From: Manihot esculenta
Taxonomy: Eukaryota > Streptophyta > Magnoliopsida > Malpighiales > Euphorbiaceae
Length of the DNA stretch: 64,000 bases
Assembly: GCF_001659605.2 (NCBI RefSeq)
Contig: NC_035174.2
Location: forward strand, 27,229,027 to 27,293,026
Reading direction: 5' to 3'
The position numbers and the translations under genes are program-made. The notes below the pieces were generated by a model. That model was not told where the DNA came from, did not search any database, and worked only from the letters and a program-made list of their open reading frames with translations. This document shows positions 22,791 through 34,200 of the stretch, piece after piece (the stretch's first letter is position 1; the number at the start of each line of letters is the position of its first letter).

Positions 22791-23224
22791 TAGAGATGAG
22801 TATTCGGTCGATTCAGATCAAAATTAAATTGAATTAAATAAATTAAAAATAAAATTTTTGTATTTGTAAAAATTGAAATGAACCAATTTTGAGTAAAAAT
22901 CAATATGAATCGAATAGATTTGATTCGATTCCATTTAATCAGTTGACCTTTTTAATAGACTTTTTATTTCTTATACTTTATTTTTAATATTTTAAAATTT
23001 AATTAAAATATTTCAATCTTGGTTATGATTTAATATCTCTATATTATAAAAAATAATACACTATTATCGCTAATCGGTTTAGTTTGGTTTTACCATTTTT
23101 TTTTAATTAAAATTGAACAGGAATGAAATAATCGAAATTTTCAAAAATAAAAACTGAACCGAATTTCTGAATTAATTTTGTTCGGTTAGTTTTTTCAATT
23201 CGAACTGAATACTGCTCACCTCTA
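22791..23224. mobile_element. hAT-type MITE, copy in unit 3
   Basis: 434 bp with the clearest termini of the set: left TAGAGATGAGTATTCGG, right (reverse-complemented) TAGAGGTGAGCAGTATTCAG. The flanks TGCATATG (22783-22790) and TGTAAATG (23225-23232) are decayed copies of the same 8-bp duplication seen in units 1 and 2. The insertion therefore predates the duplication. Confidence 0.75.
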
Positions 23225-23639
23225 TGTAAATGCTTGGAGAGGTCTATAAACCCGATATCATTGTCCCTATACCATGAATTCAAATAGCTGCCAAAGTGGA
23301 GAGAGAAGAGAGATAGAGGCATATTTATAGTTAAAAAAATATTTTTATACGACAATTCTTGTTGAGATCCATTTTAATATAAACTCAAGATGCAATATAT
23401 AAGTCCTTTCATATAAAAATTACATGCAACACATAATTTATATTTTGACCTATGGTGAACCAGGTATGTGTATCGTAATTGATGCCACATTAGCAAATAT
23501 TGATCGGTATTAGGGTGAAAAGCTTTCCTTTCTTAGCGGTGCATAATCACGAGAACCATTTTAACACAAACTTAATTTCAAACCCTAATTTGAAAAAGAT
23601 GAAGAGTACTTTTCGTAATTTCATCTTAAATTTATTAGA

Positions 23640-25038
23640 AAAGCAACATACTTTTGCATATGGATTAAAACTTACGTGTCTGCTATCAAGTTTTAAATAT
23701 AATTCTCAAGGTTTATTTGGCATTAGCATTAACTCATTTCAATGAGTACAAAATTAGTTATGGTATAATTAATACAGATTGTTGTGGATGCACTACCACT
23801 ATGATCAGTTTGGATCCACTTGTCATTTTCAGAATTTAGTCAATATATGAAAGTTTTAAATCTTTATTTCATATTTTATTTGGTATATTTTAGGTCTAAT
23901 TTTGACAACTACATAGTGAGGTATAAAACTACCAACATAGATTGCCTTGTTAAAATTTATTCTGCCAGATTTATACTTTTAACTTCCATCATAAATTTCT
24001 TTACTTTAAACCTTCCAAATATCATTTCAACATTTATATTATGCAATCAAAACAATATTTCCAGTAAGAAAAATCAATTCTTAATTTCATACATTCATAA
24101 GAAAATCAAAGGAAAATAGAAATGCATACAACACCAAACCTTTCTTGAAATTCTCTTTGCTTTCTACTTCTATTCTCTAGCTATCTACTTTCTCTTTACT
24201 ATTCCTTCACCTAGGTCAATTTGTATATCAGGTAAGGTTTGCATAACTTGAAATATTAAAACTTTATATTTAAATTCATACATAAAAAAGTGAGAGGTTT
24301 TTATTTTTTACATATTTCTATGCTCACCTTTGATTTTCAAGCTTGGTACATATGTAACCCTAATATTTCCTTTTTCAATTCTTTTAATATATGACTCTTT
24401 TTCTTTTGTTCTTGATATTAAAGTGAATTTTTTATGAAGAAAGAAGTTGATTTGGTGTAAGAAAGAAAAATAAAACTTTTATTTTTTTAATGGAGTAAGC
24501 TTCTACCATAAGAAGAAAGAAAAAAGACAACTCCTTTTCCTTTTGATTTATCGTCTTCCTTATATTTATTTAGGTGACACATAGAGGACTAAGTTGAAGA
24601 GGTGAAAAAATGAAGGACTAAAAATTAATTTTGCCTTTAAACTTTCATATTCACACTTTAACCTATTAAATTTTTTACCATGTTTCAATTTAGTTTTTAA
24701 ATTTTCAATATTCATAAATTGATCTAATAAATTATACTTTTAACCTTTGGGGTCTATTTCACCTAGGCAAGCACGTTGGATTTTAACAAGCACCTCAACT
24801 GGGTATATCGAGAAACCCTAAGCATCTTCCGGAGGAGACTCATTTCCGACTCGCTGATCACATTCTACTTTAATTTTAGATATGTCTATTTCTTTATTTA
24901 AATTTTCTATGATTCAATTATTAAAAACTTAGAATTATATTAGTATTTCCCGTAATGCCACTTGCTCTAACAGTGAAATAGCCTAATTATAACTAGTGGT
25001 GTCACTATTTCTAACTATGGGTTTGATCAGAATGTGAC
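23640..25038. mobile_element. Resident 5'-truncated Gypsy LTR, unit 3
   Basis: Colinear with 20560-21983 and closer to it than to the Gypsy 5' LTR. It ends GAATGTGACAG and is followed by the LTR tail at 25039. No open frame worth calling. Confidence 0.6.
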
Positions 25039-25283
25039 AGGTATGTAATACTGACTATACTGGAGCATTTGATGAGGGGTTTAGCATAGGTTTATGTTTA
25101 CAATTATGTATGTACGCCGAGTTTTTTTTTACGTTATAATAATATTTTATGTATTTTTTTTAAGATCATGTTGGGATTGTGTCAGATGTAGTAGGATGTA
25201 AAGCAGTCTTGCTACGGGTTCCTACAATCTTAAGTCGATCTAAACCCTACTATCGGTAGCGATCTGATTTTTAGATCATTACA
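25039..25283 (+). mobile_element. Old 3' tail of the palindrome-rich LTR family, unit 3
   Basis: Third copy of the ~240-bp tail, best preserved at its end (AGATCATTACA, compare GGGTCGTTACA in the solo LTRs). Confidence 0.6.
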
Positions 25284-26608
25284 GAAATCAAGCACTAATA
25301 ATGCCAAATCAAGTTGCTAAGTGCATAAAGAATTGATATGTAACCTGTATATAAATATTTGTACAGGTCCCTTTGTGATATTAAGGTAAATAGATTTTTT
25401 TCAGCCTTCACCACTTACATCCTCTATTTTTTTTTCAGTTTTTGCCCTCATTTTTGTAGGCTCCTAAATTTGAATTGAAGCCACTACCAAGCCACCTAAA
25501 ATATGCATATTTAGGAGCTGAAAAAAAAAAAACTTTTAGTGATTATTTCCAACAAAACCAACTTTATGGAAGAGAAAAAACTAATCAAAGTACTCATGAA
25601 TATGAAGAAGCAATATGATGTATTATGGCCGATAAAAGGCATATTTCCTTCCATTTGCATGCACTATACCTAAGTTTTTGTTAGGACTTTCCTAAGGTTT
25701 TAGAATATTCTTATAAGTAGCATTGAGTTATATTTGTTAGCATCAACAATCATTCTTCCTACTAGCAACAATAAGTTTGAAGGTTTAAAAGATGGCTTTT
25801 TCCTATTTTTTCTCTCTTACTTTATAATATTTATTTATGTAATATTTTAATTAGGATTCTTAATATTAATTTATTTAAATAAATAAATAGAGAATTTTAA
25901 AAATTTTACAAAATAATAATAAAATAATATAAATTGTATAGCATTTTATTTTAATAATAAACATAATAATTAACCGTAATTAATTTTATTGTAAAAGTAA
26001 AAAGAGGAATAAAAAGGAGGAAAAAAACTTTCATTCTTTGTAATCTGTAAACCTTGCAGATAGTTGGATTAAATTAAAATTGGGAAATTTTTTAGTAATA
26101 AAATGAAAATGAATGTGAGGGATAGATGATATAATTTTATCAAAAATTTTAAAATAAAGAGAAGATAAAAAAGCAAAAAAAACTCTAGAAAAATCAGAAA
26201 ATACATGGATAATACAATTAATAAACTTATCCATTTTATAAATGGTTGGATAAACAACAATAATAAATTAAAAATATTAAAATTCTATTGATTAATTTAA
26301 TAATTTTAAACACATGTATATAATTAAGTAAACATTGTACTTTCATAATTTTAAGTTTTATGTGTAAAATTATTTCTTCAAAATATTGTAAAATTTAACT
26401 TATAATTTAAATTATGTTTAAAATAATTCAAGTGCTCTAATTTAAAATTTAAGTAAAAAAACTAAAGACTAAAAAAAAAAGTTTCCACAAAATATAACGC
26501 TTATGTAGAGATTAAAAAAAATTAATGGGAATTCATTTATTATTGAGGTTATTGAAAAATAATATTTAAAGTTTTAATAAAAGATGTGAAAATTTGAATA
26601 TCGCTATT

Positions 26609-26632
26609 CGCTAGAAGGAGGGCTTGAACCTC

Positions 26633-26665
<33 letters not shown>

Positions 26666-26682
26666 AACTGAGCTATTCCAGC
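26609..26682 (-). tRNA. tRNA-Asn (anticodon GTT), copy 2
   Basis: A 74-nt gene identical to 18759-18832 except in the D arm, which here reads CAGTTGG instead of CAGCTGG. Both forms keep the stem-loop and the internal promoter boxes. Anticodon complement AAC at 26646-26648. T-rich DNA follows the 3' end. Flanks on both sides are homologous to copy 1, so it was copied as part of the larger segment. Both genes look able to function. Confidence 0.95.
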
Positions 26683-26830
26683 TATTCATAATAGAAGTCA
26701 AATTTGTAATTTAATTTCTTTGACAGAGCAAGCTTTGAGTTGAGGCTTAGGTGTGAGCGACTAAGGCTGCGTTTTACGCGTATACCGGTTACCAGTTGTA
26801 TTAGCTGCATTCTGCATTTTTAATATTTTT

Positions 26831-27545
26831 ATTATTTAATATCTATATTCTAAAGAAGTTAATTAATTAATTTTTTAATTTAAAAAATATATTAAATTTT
26901 TTAAAAATTCTAAAAAATTAATTAATTTATCATTATTAATTTAATCCATTAAATATTTTATTATTTAATTTATATAGTATAAAAAATTCATTAATTAATT
27001 TTTTTAATTTCGTATAAATTTTTACTATTTAATTTTTTTATATTGAGGATATTTTAATTTTTTACGTAATTTTTTATGATTTAAAATAATATTTTAATAT
27101 ATATTTTTTTTAAAAAAATAATAAGTTTCTTATGAAAAAATTAAATAGTAATTTTTTTTTTACTTTTAATGGTGTAGATGTTTTAATATTTAATTTTAGA
27201 TTTTAAAATTATATCATAAAAATTAATATGAATTAAATTGATTTGATTTGATTTGGTTTAATTGATTATTTTTAATTTTTAATTTTTATTTTTAATATTT
27301 TAAAATTTAATTAAAATATTTTAATTTTAATTATAGTATAATTTTTTATATTATAAAAATAATATACTATTATCATTAATTAATTCAATTTAATTTTATT
27401 AATTTTTTCTGATTAAATTTAAATTAAAATAATTAAATTTTTTAAAAATAAAAATCAAATAAAAAATAAAAAAATCAAATCCAATCTTTAAATTCAATCA
27501 ATTTTTTTAATTTAAATTAAATACTATTAAGCAGTCTACTCATAT
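26831..27545. repeat. Decayed partial fourth unit (leader and MITE)
   Basis: AT-rich DNA resembling the unit leader, followed by a heavily decayed MITE-like stretch (about 27225-27540, with GATTTGATTTGATTTGG and an AAATACTATTAAGCAG-like end). C-to-T loss has removed nearly all CG dinucleotides. The match is by word order only. Confidence 0.4.
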
Positions 27546-30302
27546 AGATAGTCTTTGCCCTTTTCGACTATTATACCCTAATCTTTCAATTTCATATGAT
27601 AAAATTTATTATTTTAATTTTATCACGATTATAATTAATATTTAAAATTAATTTTAATTAAATTCACATATTATATTTATATATATTTTTTAATTTTTAA
27701 TAATGTTTAATTTCAAATCATAAAAGCATGTTAGATAAAAATAAAATAAAATCTTTAAATTTTTTCATAATCATAGCCTTATATTTTAATTTTGAATGAA
27801 TAAACAATTCATTTATAGAAACTCTCTAAAAATATAGAATAAATTCAATCTCTAAATTTGACCGTTGATAATATATAAAATTATTTAATTTAAAAAATCA
27901 TCTAACTTAAAAATATACCAAAAAATATTCTTCCACTGCTCATAAGAAATGCTAGAAAAAAAGGCTGTTTTTTAATACTAGGATTTTTCCTTTCCTTTTC
28001 TTTTCTTTTCTTTCTCTACAATTCTGTTGAAGTTTTCACAATACAAAATTCTAAAATCTAACTTGACCATAAGAAGAAATCTACCGAAGTATTTCCAATA
28101 TACACTTGATCTTTTTAATACAAGTGGAAGGAAATGAACTGATTACAATTAATAGCAGCAGATTCTGTTGAAAAGTAAAGAAAATCTGATAAAATCCATA
28201 AACAAAAACTCACTTTCTTTCTTTCTTTCTTCTTCTTCTTCTTCTGAGAAGGTTCTCACAATCCAAATCAGGTACACAACTTTGTGTTTCTTCTTCTCAG
28301 CTGGAGACAGTGGAAACAACTTCACTTAAGTTGACATTTTTTCTTTGTTGCCTCTTGGGATTAGTCGTCCTTTTCATGAGCTTCTGTCGTCCACCACCAC
28401 CATGACCACATGTTTATTGATTGGTCAAGATATAGAAGGAAAACAAATCCAAAAACAAATAGGATCAATTACAACTTTTTTTTTTATTATTCTAAAAAAA
28501 TTTTTATTTTGAATTTTTAAAGGGTATAAATAGAATTATTAGACTATGAGGAGTGAAATATTCTCAAGTGGGACTAGCATTTTTTCAAGAAATTTCTATT
28601 ATAGTTTTAAATAAAGGTTACTATGTTATCAAAAAATCTTTTAATATTTTTTAAATGGTAATAAAAATTTATTCCTGTGGTGGCTAGGCTACTATAATAA
28701 TAACTACTGTTATTTACCATTAAATAATAATAATAGTTCATTATTTATTTTTTTAATAATTTATTATTTAATTTTTTAAAATAATTTATTATTTAATTTT
28801 TCTTTCAAAAGCTACGAAAATTTAAAAGTTTTATACGGTTATATCTGTTTTTTCAAATTTCTATTAAAAAGTTAACTATTTTCTCTTTTATTTTTTTAAA
28901 TTAAAATCTTCATTTATCTTTCTAATTTTATACATTTATATTTTATAATATAAAATTTAAGTTATTTATTTTTATTTTACTTTTTTGCTAACTATAATAA
29001 TGTTGGATAATAATTTTTTTTTATAAATTTAAAGTATAAAAAATTATTTTTTATTATTCATATTATCTATATTGTTATTTTAACTATAAATTAATTATTA
29101 TTAAAAATATTTAGTAATAATGGATTGGATATTTTTTTTAATTAAGTATTTTTTTTTAATTTCAAGTTATTTACAATAGCCTCAACATTATTGGAAGGCT
29201 CTCATGTAAGGGAGAAGAAGTGCGCAATAATCTAGAACATGTTATCTTATTCCAGACTGATATGAAATTTAATACGTTTGTATTTTAATTAAAAAAAATT
29301 AATAAAATTTTTGCAAATATAATAAATTATTTATAAAAATTTGAGTTAGTAAGATATGAATCGGCAGGTTTGTGGGGAGGAGGAGGAGCATTTCATTTAA
29401 GATGTTCTAGAATGATAGGTTGCAATCAAGTGTGATGGGCAATGCTTTTGTAATCCTTGTCCTTCTATTGCCCAACAACACCCACCTTCAAATCTCTAAA
29501 CTTATCCTCCTAATAATTTCTCTTTCAAATAAGCTTTATCAATAGAATAATGGATTTTTGTCCTAAGTTCTTACTCTTTCTCTATGCCAAATTTATGACT
29601 TTTTTTTTAACTTTTTTTTCAATTAACTTCAAATTTTTCATGTTATATTGAGGTCTAATATGCACAGTTAATTATTTCAATATATGATGATATAACCATT
29701 TGAAATAATTTATTATCTTTTTACTTTGTTTTTATATTACTTTTTAAAAAAATTTATTACATCAACCTCCATTTTTGCTTATTGTTTTTGCATTTTATTT
29801 TTACCCAATATGTTACCATTGATAATAAGATCAAACAAAAATAAATTTTGACCATAGTTAATTAATAGACATACCAATAAAAAAATTATATCAAAAAAAC
29901 ATAATAGCTCAAAACAAAAGTGTAATTGATTTTTCCTTTTTCACTTAGTTCAAGATAAATTTCTGTACTAAGCAGTTCAAGCATCCTTTAATAATTGATA
30001 CAATCCAATCCACAGACAAATGAAGTTGAAATATAAACGCAAGAGATTATGCTTTTGCCTATCCCAAAGAATAATTAATAAGAAAGTGTCGAGTACTACC
30101 AAAACCAAGACATAAAATTAAAGGGCAATATATCTCCAACTAACATTTCCTATTTCATCTCCTCTATCAAATTATATGGGACAAAATTATCACAATGGCT
30201 TTGGCTTACCATTTCAGAAACTTGCTTACTCATTCTAAAACTATTAAGATTTCTCAAGTGCTAAATTTTCATGCAACAATTAACTCCAAAGTTGCATCCA
30301 GA
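27546..30302. other. AT-rich intergenic DNA, no gene supported
   Basis: This region between the repeat block and the DnaJ gene holds long A/T runs and a TTTC/TTC microsatellite at 28213-28244. No conserved frame, tRNA or LTR end was recognised. A 25-codon minus-strand frame near 28297-28371 is too short to call. Confidence 0.6.
28213..28244. repeat. TTTC/TTC microsatellite
   Basis: Four TTTC units followed by several TTC units in otherwise unremarkable DNA. Likely length-polymorphic. Confidence 0.8.
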
Positions 30303-30370
30303 GGGGGAGTGAGATTTCATCACTGATCTGGCCAGCAGCATATGAATGGAGAAAGATGATGTCTTGGCAG

Positions 30371-31243
30371 CTATCTTCGACTACTTGCTGTTTTTCTCTT
30401 GCTTAGTTCTGCAAGCTCCTCGATGAGCTTTCTTTCTTCACTGCTCAATCTTTTTGGGATTTCAACTTGTACGCGAACCAACTGATCACCCCTCATGTTG
30501 CTTTTGTTTAGCACAGGGACTCCTTTCTTCGCCATTACAAGTGTGGTGTTCGGCTGAGTTCCAGCTGGGACCTTGAGATCAACCATACCATCAACTGTTG
30601 GTACCTGAATCGTTGTACCCAGAATTGCATCTATGTACGAGACTTTGCACGTGTACAAGATGTTGGTGTCATCACGTTTTAGCACAGGGTCTGGGATGAC
30701 TTCAATAATAACAAAGAGGTCACCAGGTGAGCCACCTCTCCTTCCAGCATTACCTTCAGATCGGACCCTCAAACGGCTTCCAGAGTCCACGCCAGCTGGC
30801 ACTTTCAAACCGATACGCTTTGTTCTCCTTACTCTGCCATCCCCAGAACATGTGTTGCAAGGGGTAGATGTTTCCCCTGTCCCACCACACGAAGAGCAGG
30901 TCATTACCTGCTGGAAAACACCTAATGGAGTCCTTGCTGATGAGACAACCTGACCTTGGCCACCACATTTACTACATTTAGACGGATTGGTCCCAGGTTT
31001 TGCACCTGAACCATTGCAGGTTCCACAGCTCTCAAGGCGGGTTATCTCGATCTCTTTCTCAACCCCAAAAACAGCTTCTTTAAAAGTTAAGACAAGATTG
31101 TAATATTCATCCTGGCCATCTACTGCCCTATTCCTGGAAGCTCTACCTCCCATGCCTCCCATGCCACCCATGCCTCCCATGCCTCCCATTCCTCCCATGC
31201 CCTCAAATAGTGATTCAAACAAATCAAAAGGATTGCTGAAGTC
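30371..31243 (-). CDS. DnaJ gene, coding exon 7 (Gly-Met linker, zinc finger, C-terminal domains)
   Basis: An 873-bp exon, acceptor TACCAG|GAC, stop TAG at 30371. It encodes residues 161-450: [14 protein letters not shown], the Gly-Met repeat, the four-motif zinc region (first CGTCNGSG, last CNTCSGDG), then CTD I/II ending [10 protein letters not shown]. Upstream open sequence to 31336 is intronic read-through. Confidence 0.95.
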   Translation of the reverse strand, partial: DFSNPFDLFESLFEGMGGMGGMGGMGGMGGMGGRASRNRAVDGQDEYYNLVLTFKEAVFGVEKEIEITRLESCGTCNGSGAKPGTNPSKCSKCGGQGQVVSSARTPLGVFQQVMTCSSCGGTGETSTPCNTCSGDGRVRRTKRIGLKVPAGVDSGSRLRVRSEGNAGRRGGSPGDLFVIIEVIPDPVLKRDDTNILYTCKVSYIDAILGTTIQVPTVDGMVDLKVPAGTQPNTTLVMAKKGVPVLNKSNMRGDQLVRVQVEIPKRLSSEERKLIEELAELSKRKTASSRR

Positions 31244-34200
31244 CTGGTATATCACAGAGACACAGACCAAACAATGTGAAGGCAGAAAATGAAAAGATGA
31301 CAGACTATGAACTCTAGAAGCCATGATATTATGCATTCACGGAAATTAACTTACCCCCATGCCCATACCAGCACCTTTAAGTCCAGCCTCACCATACCTA
31401 TCATATAAAGATCGTTTCTCATCATCTGACAAAACCTGCAGGACAAATTATTGTAGATCATGGTGATAAAAATACGCAGTTGCCTAATACTAAACCAGAA
31501 AACGGCATAACCATGAAAATGAACTACCTCATATGCATTGCTAATTTCCTTAAACTTCTGCTCTGCCCCAGGTTCCCTGCAACATAGGATGGAATATAAT
31601 TCAAAAAGGTCTGGACAATGCAAGAAATATTGTCCACAAACCAGAACTTCAATAACATTATGTTCCATGCAATTAAAGTAGAAAAGCAACCGACTTTTGA
31701 AGATCTATAACTTTTATTTTCTAAGTTTCTTTTATATATTTGAGTATAAATATAAAATAAGATCTATAGGATGTAGGATGACACCCCTACCACTCTAAGC
31801 AACGCGTAATGAGTTTACATTCGTTCTGTTAGTAAAGCTATAATCCATATGCCCCTTCAACAGCAAATTTTGTCCCCATACACAACTAGTTATCTTCACA
31901 TGGACCACATTTCATACAACTAGGAAACTTAATACCCTTAGGACATGAGAAAGAAACAAAAAGGTGCTGCCCCATTGAAAACTAAAGGCCCAAAAATGTG
32001 ATTAGCTCCCTATTTTAACCTCCAAACAATATAAAGGGTAATGAAACAGGTCCTGTATTGATCTAGTCAGTAAGTAGTGTACCCCTGTTCTCAGCAAAAT
32101 TAGGGGCAGGATCCACTTGTATAATATAGATTCTCTTTGAATGGGTTATATAGAAGAAAAAGGGGTGTGAATTGAAGCTATAGCCTCCTGCACAGTTGGG
32201 AATTTGCACTGAAGATGACAAATGACATAAAGTGCCTCTGGGCTACCTTCATACATGGCAAGAACAATTATGAGTTATGACACATTGTACATTGTACATT
32301 TCTTAAATTTAGCATTCATTAGCCAGTCCAAATATCATTAGTCAGGATTGTAGGGAGAGGGAAGCTCAGAGAAGCCAGTCAGAGGATACTATCTTCCATA
32401 GGCTTGTACCCATCATATGCAACTAAATATGATATCAGTGTCACTAAAAGAATGACAAGAGTGACCACCTAAATTTAGCCCACAGCTCAAAATATAAACT
32501 AAGAATGCTTCAGAACTTATCAGACAACAAAAATACCAATGAGATAAAAGAGGAAGGGGAATGATCATGCTCATCTAAAAGCTAAACTTACTTGTTCACA
32601 TCTGGATGGTAACTCCTAGCAAGTTTTCGGTAAGCTGAAAACCAAGAAGCATAAAAAGAGTTAGTACATCTTAAGTTTTTAGAATAATAGCTCAATTAAC
32701 TTCACTATATAGAAGTTTGTGTTTTGAAGTCATTAAAATTTTTGTTTTCCCATTTTGGAGTTCAAATGATATATAGATTTGTGCTTCATTTGGTTGACAA
32801 AATAGGATATATCCATGCCTATTCCGAAGGTTGTAAAATGGCTATTTTTTACTAGTGTATTTAACCAAAGTTGAGATTGTGGAATAGTTGGTTACTCTAT
32901 AGAACAACGATTCCACATCAAAATTTTGAACCAAAGTTGAGAACAACTATTCAATATGGAATAGTAATCCAATCCCATACTATTCTATAAACAAAACATG
33001 GAATTATGTAATTCAAGTTTAAACCTAATTTACACCATACCAATAAACATTTAATCTCTTTAAAAAGGGTAAAAGTTTCTTATGCACTATGTGAATTCAT
33101 TTGGCATTACAACTCCTGGTGGGGACCACTTGAGCACCTCATATTGCAAGTTTGACCCACTTATTCATTTTTCTTCTTCTTTTTTTTTTTTTAAAAAAAA
33201 AGGCCTCAGTTTGTTGTTTTATCCCAAACACTCTGAAAAAGAAATTGACCTCCTCCCACCCCCACCCTCTCAACCAAGGCCCAAACAAATATATATCATG
33301 GTTTTAAAAAATAACAGCGTTATTTCAAGGTTTTTTAAAGGAACCGTTACCAATAAGGCTGTTATTTCACATCAATAAAAAATTGTGTCGGTAACAGCTG
33401 TAATGGTCTAGGCTGTTATTGGCTGTGACTTAACAGCCATAAAGGCTGTTACCCTCATTTGATGGGTAGAAATCTTTAGAATTGCTGCAAGAGACCACTT
33501 ATAATGTAATGTATGAATTATTGAAAGTAGAAGACGCTTTTTTTTTTCTTCACATTTGAAACCTTCCACTTTCCTCCCAAGAAATTAGCATAAAAAAAGA
33601 ACATGATTTTGAATTAAAATGTAGTTTCTTCAAATATTTTAAATTATTTTGCATAATGTAAATAGTAAATGTTCATTCTAGTGGTAATTGAGGTTAGTTA
33701 TTATATATGATGTTTAAAAACTATAGATTTTATGTTTATTAGATATATTTATCCTTATTAAGTTGTATAACTTAATTTTGATTATATCTTAATATATTTG
33801 CTAATTTCACGAACGTTGCAAATTTTTCAAAAAGATTTGCGTTAGACATGTCGTTACTGTTGTCTTATGACCATTATCGGTCAATTTCCGTTACTCATGA
33901 CCGCAACTGAGATTTAAAACCGTGATATATATATAAAAAGAAATCAAAAGCAAGTTTCAAAAATAGGCAAAATTTGAATTCCATGTCGAGCTACATTAAT
34001 TTCCAGAAGTTCTCAATCCTCCTAACATTCTTGCATCGATTTAATATTGTAGAATTCTTTGACAAGCGGCAAAAGCTAAATCAAATGTAAAAGTTGAATT
34101 TCTTAGTCAAGATCTTGAAAGACAATTACTCAAATAAGTTTACTAGAACGTACTTTGGATGGTGAGTATGATCGTTGTTGTTAGAATCTTACGATTAAGA

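Larger units (their letters stand above)
22762..26830. repeat. Tandem segmental duplication, unit 3
   Basis: Starts inside the unit leader, without the ~600 bp that precede it in unit 2. It carries the MITE (22791-23224), resident LTR, LTR tail, conserved segment, unique AT-rich DNA (about 25820-26240) and a tRNA-Asn end homologous to unit 1 (18420-18970 against 26260-26830). Right boundary approximate. Confidence 0.7.

Noticed and set aside
28297..28410. Short minus-strand frame ([20 protein letters not shown]) ending in TGA
   Set aside because: Only 25 codons from its ATG, no recognised peptide family and no convincing upstream exon. A terminal exon cannot be excluded without transcripts.
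30633..30953. 106-codon frame antisense to the DnaJ exon
   Set aside because: Shadow of the conserved exon 7 coding sequence.
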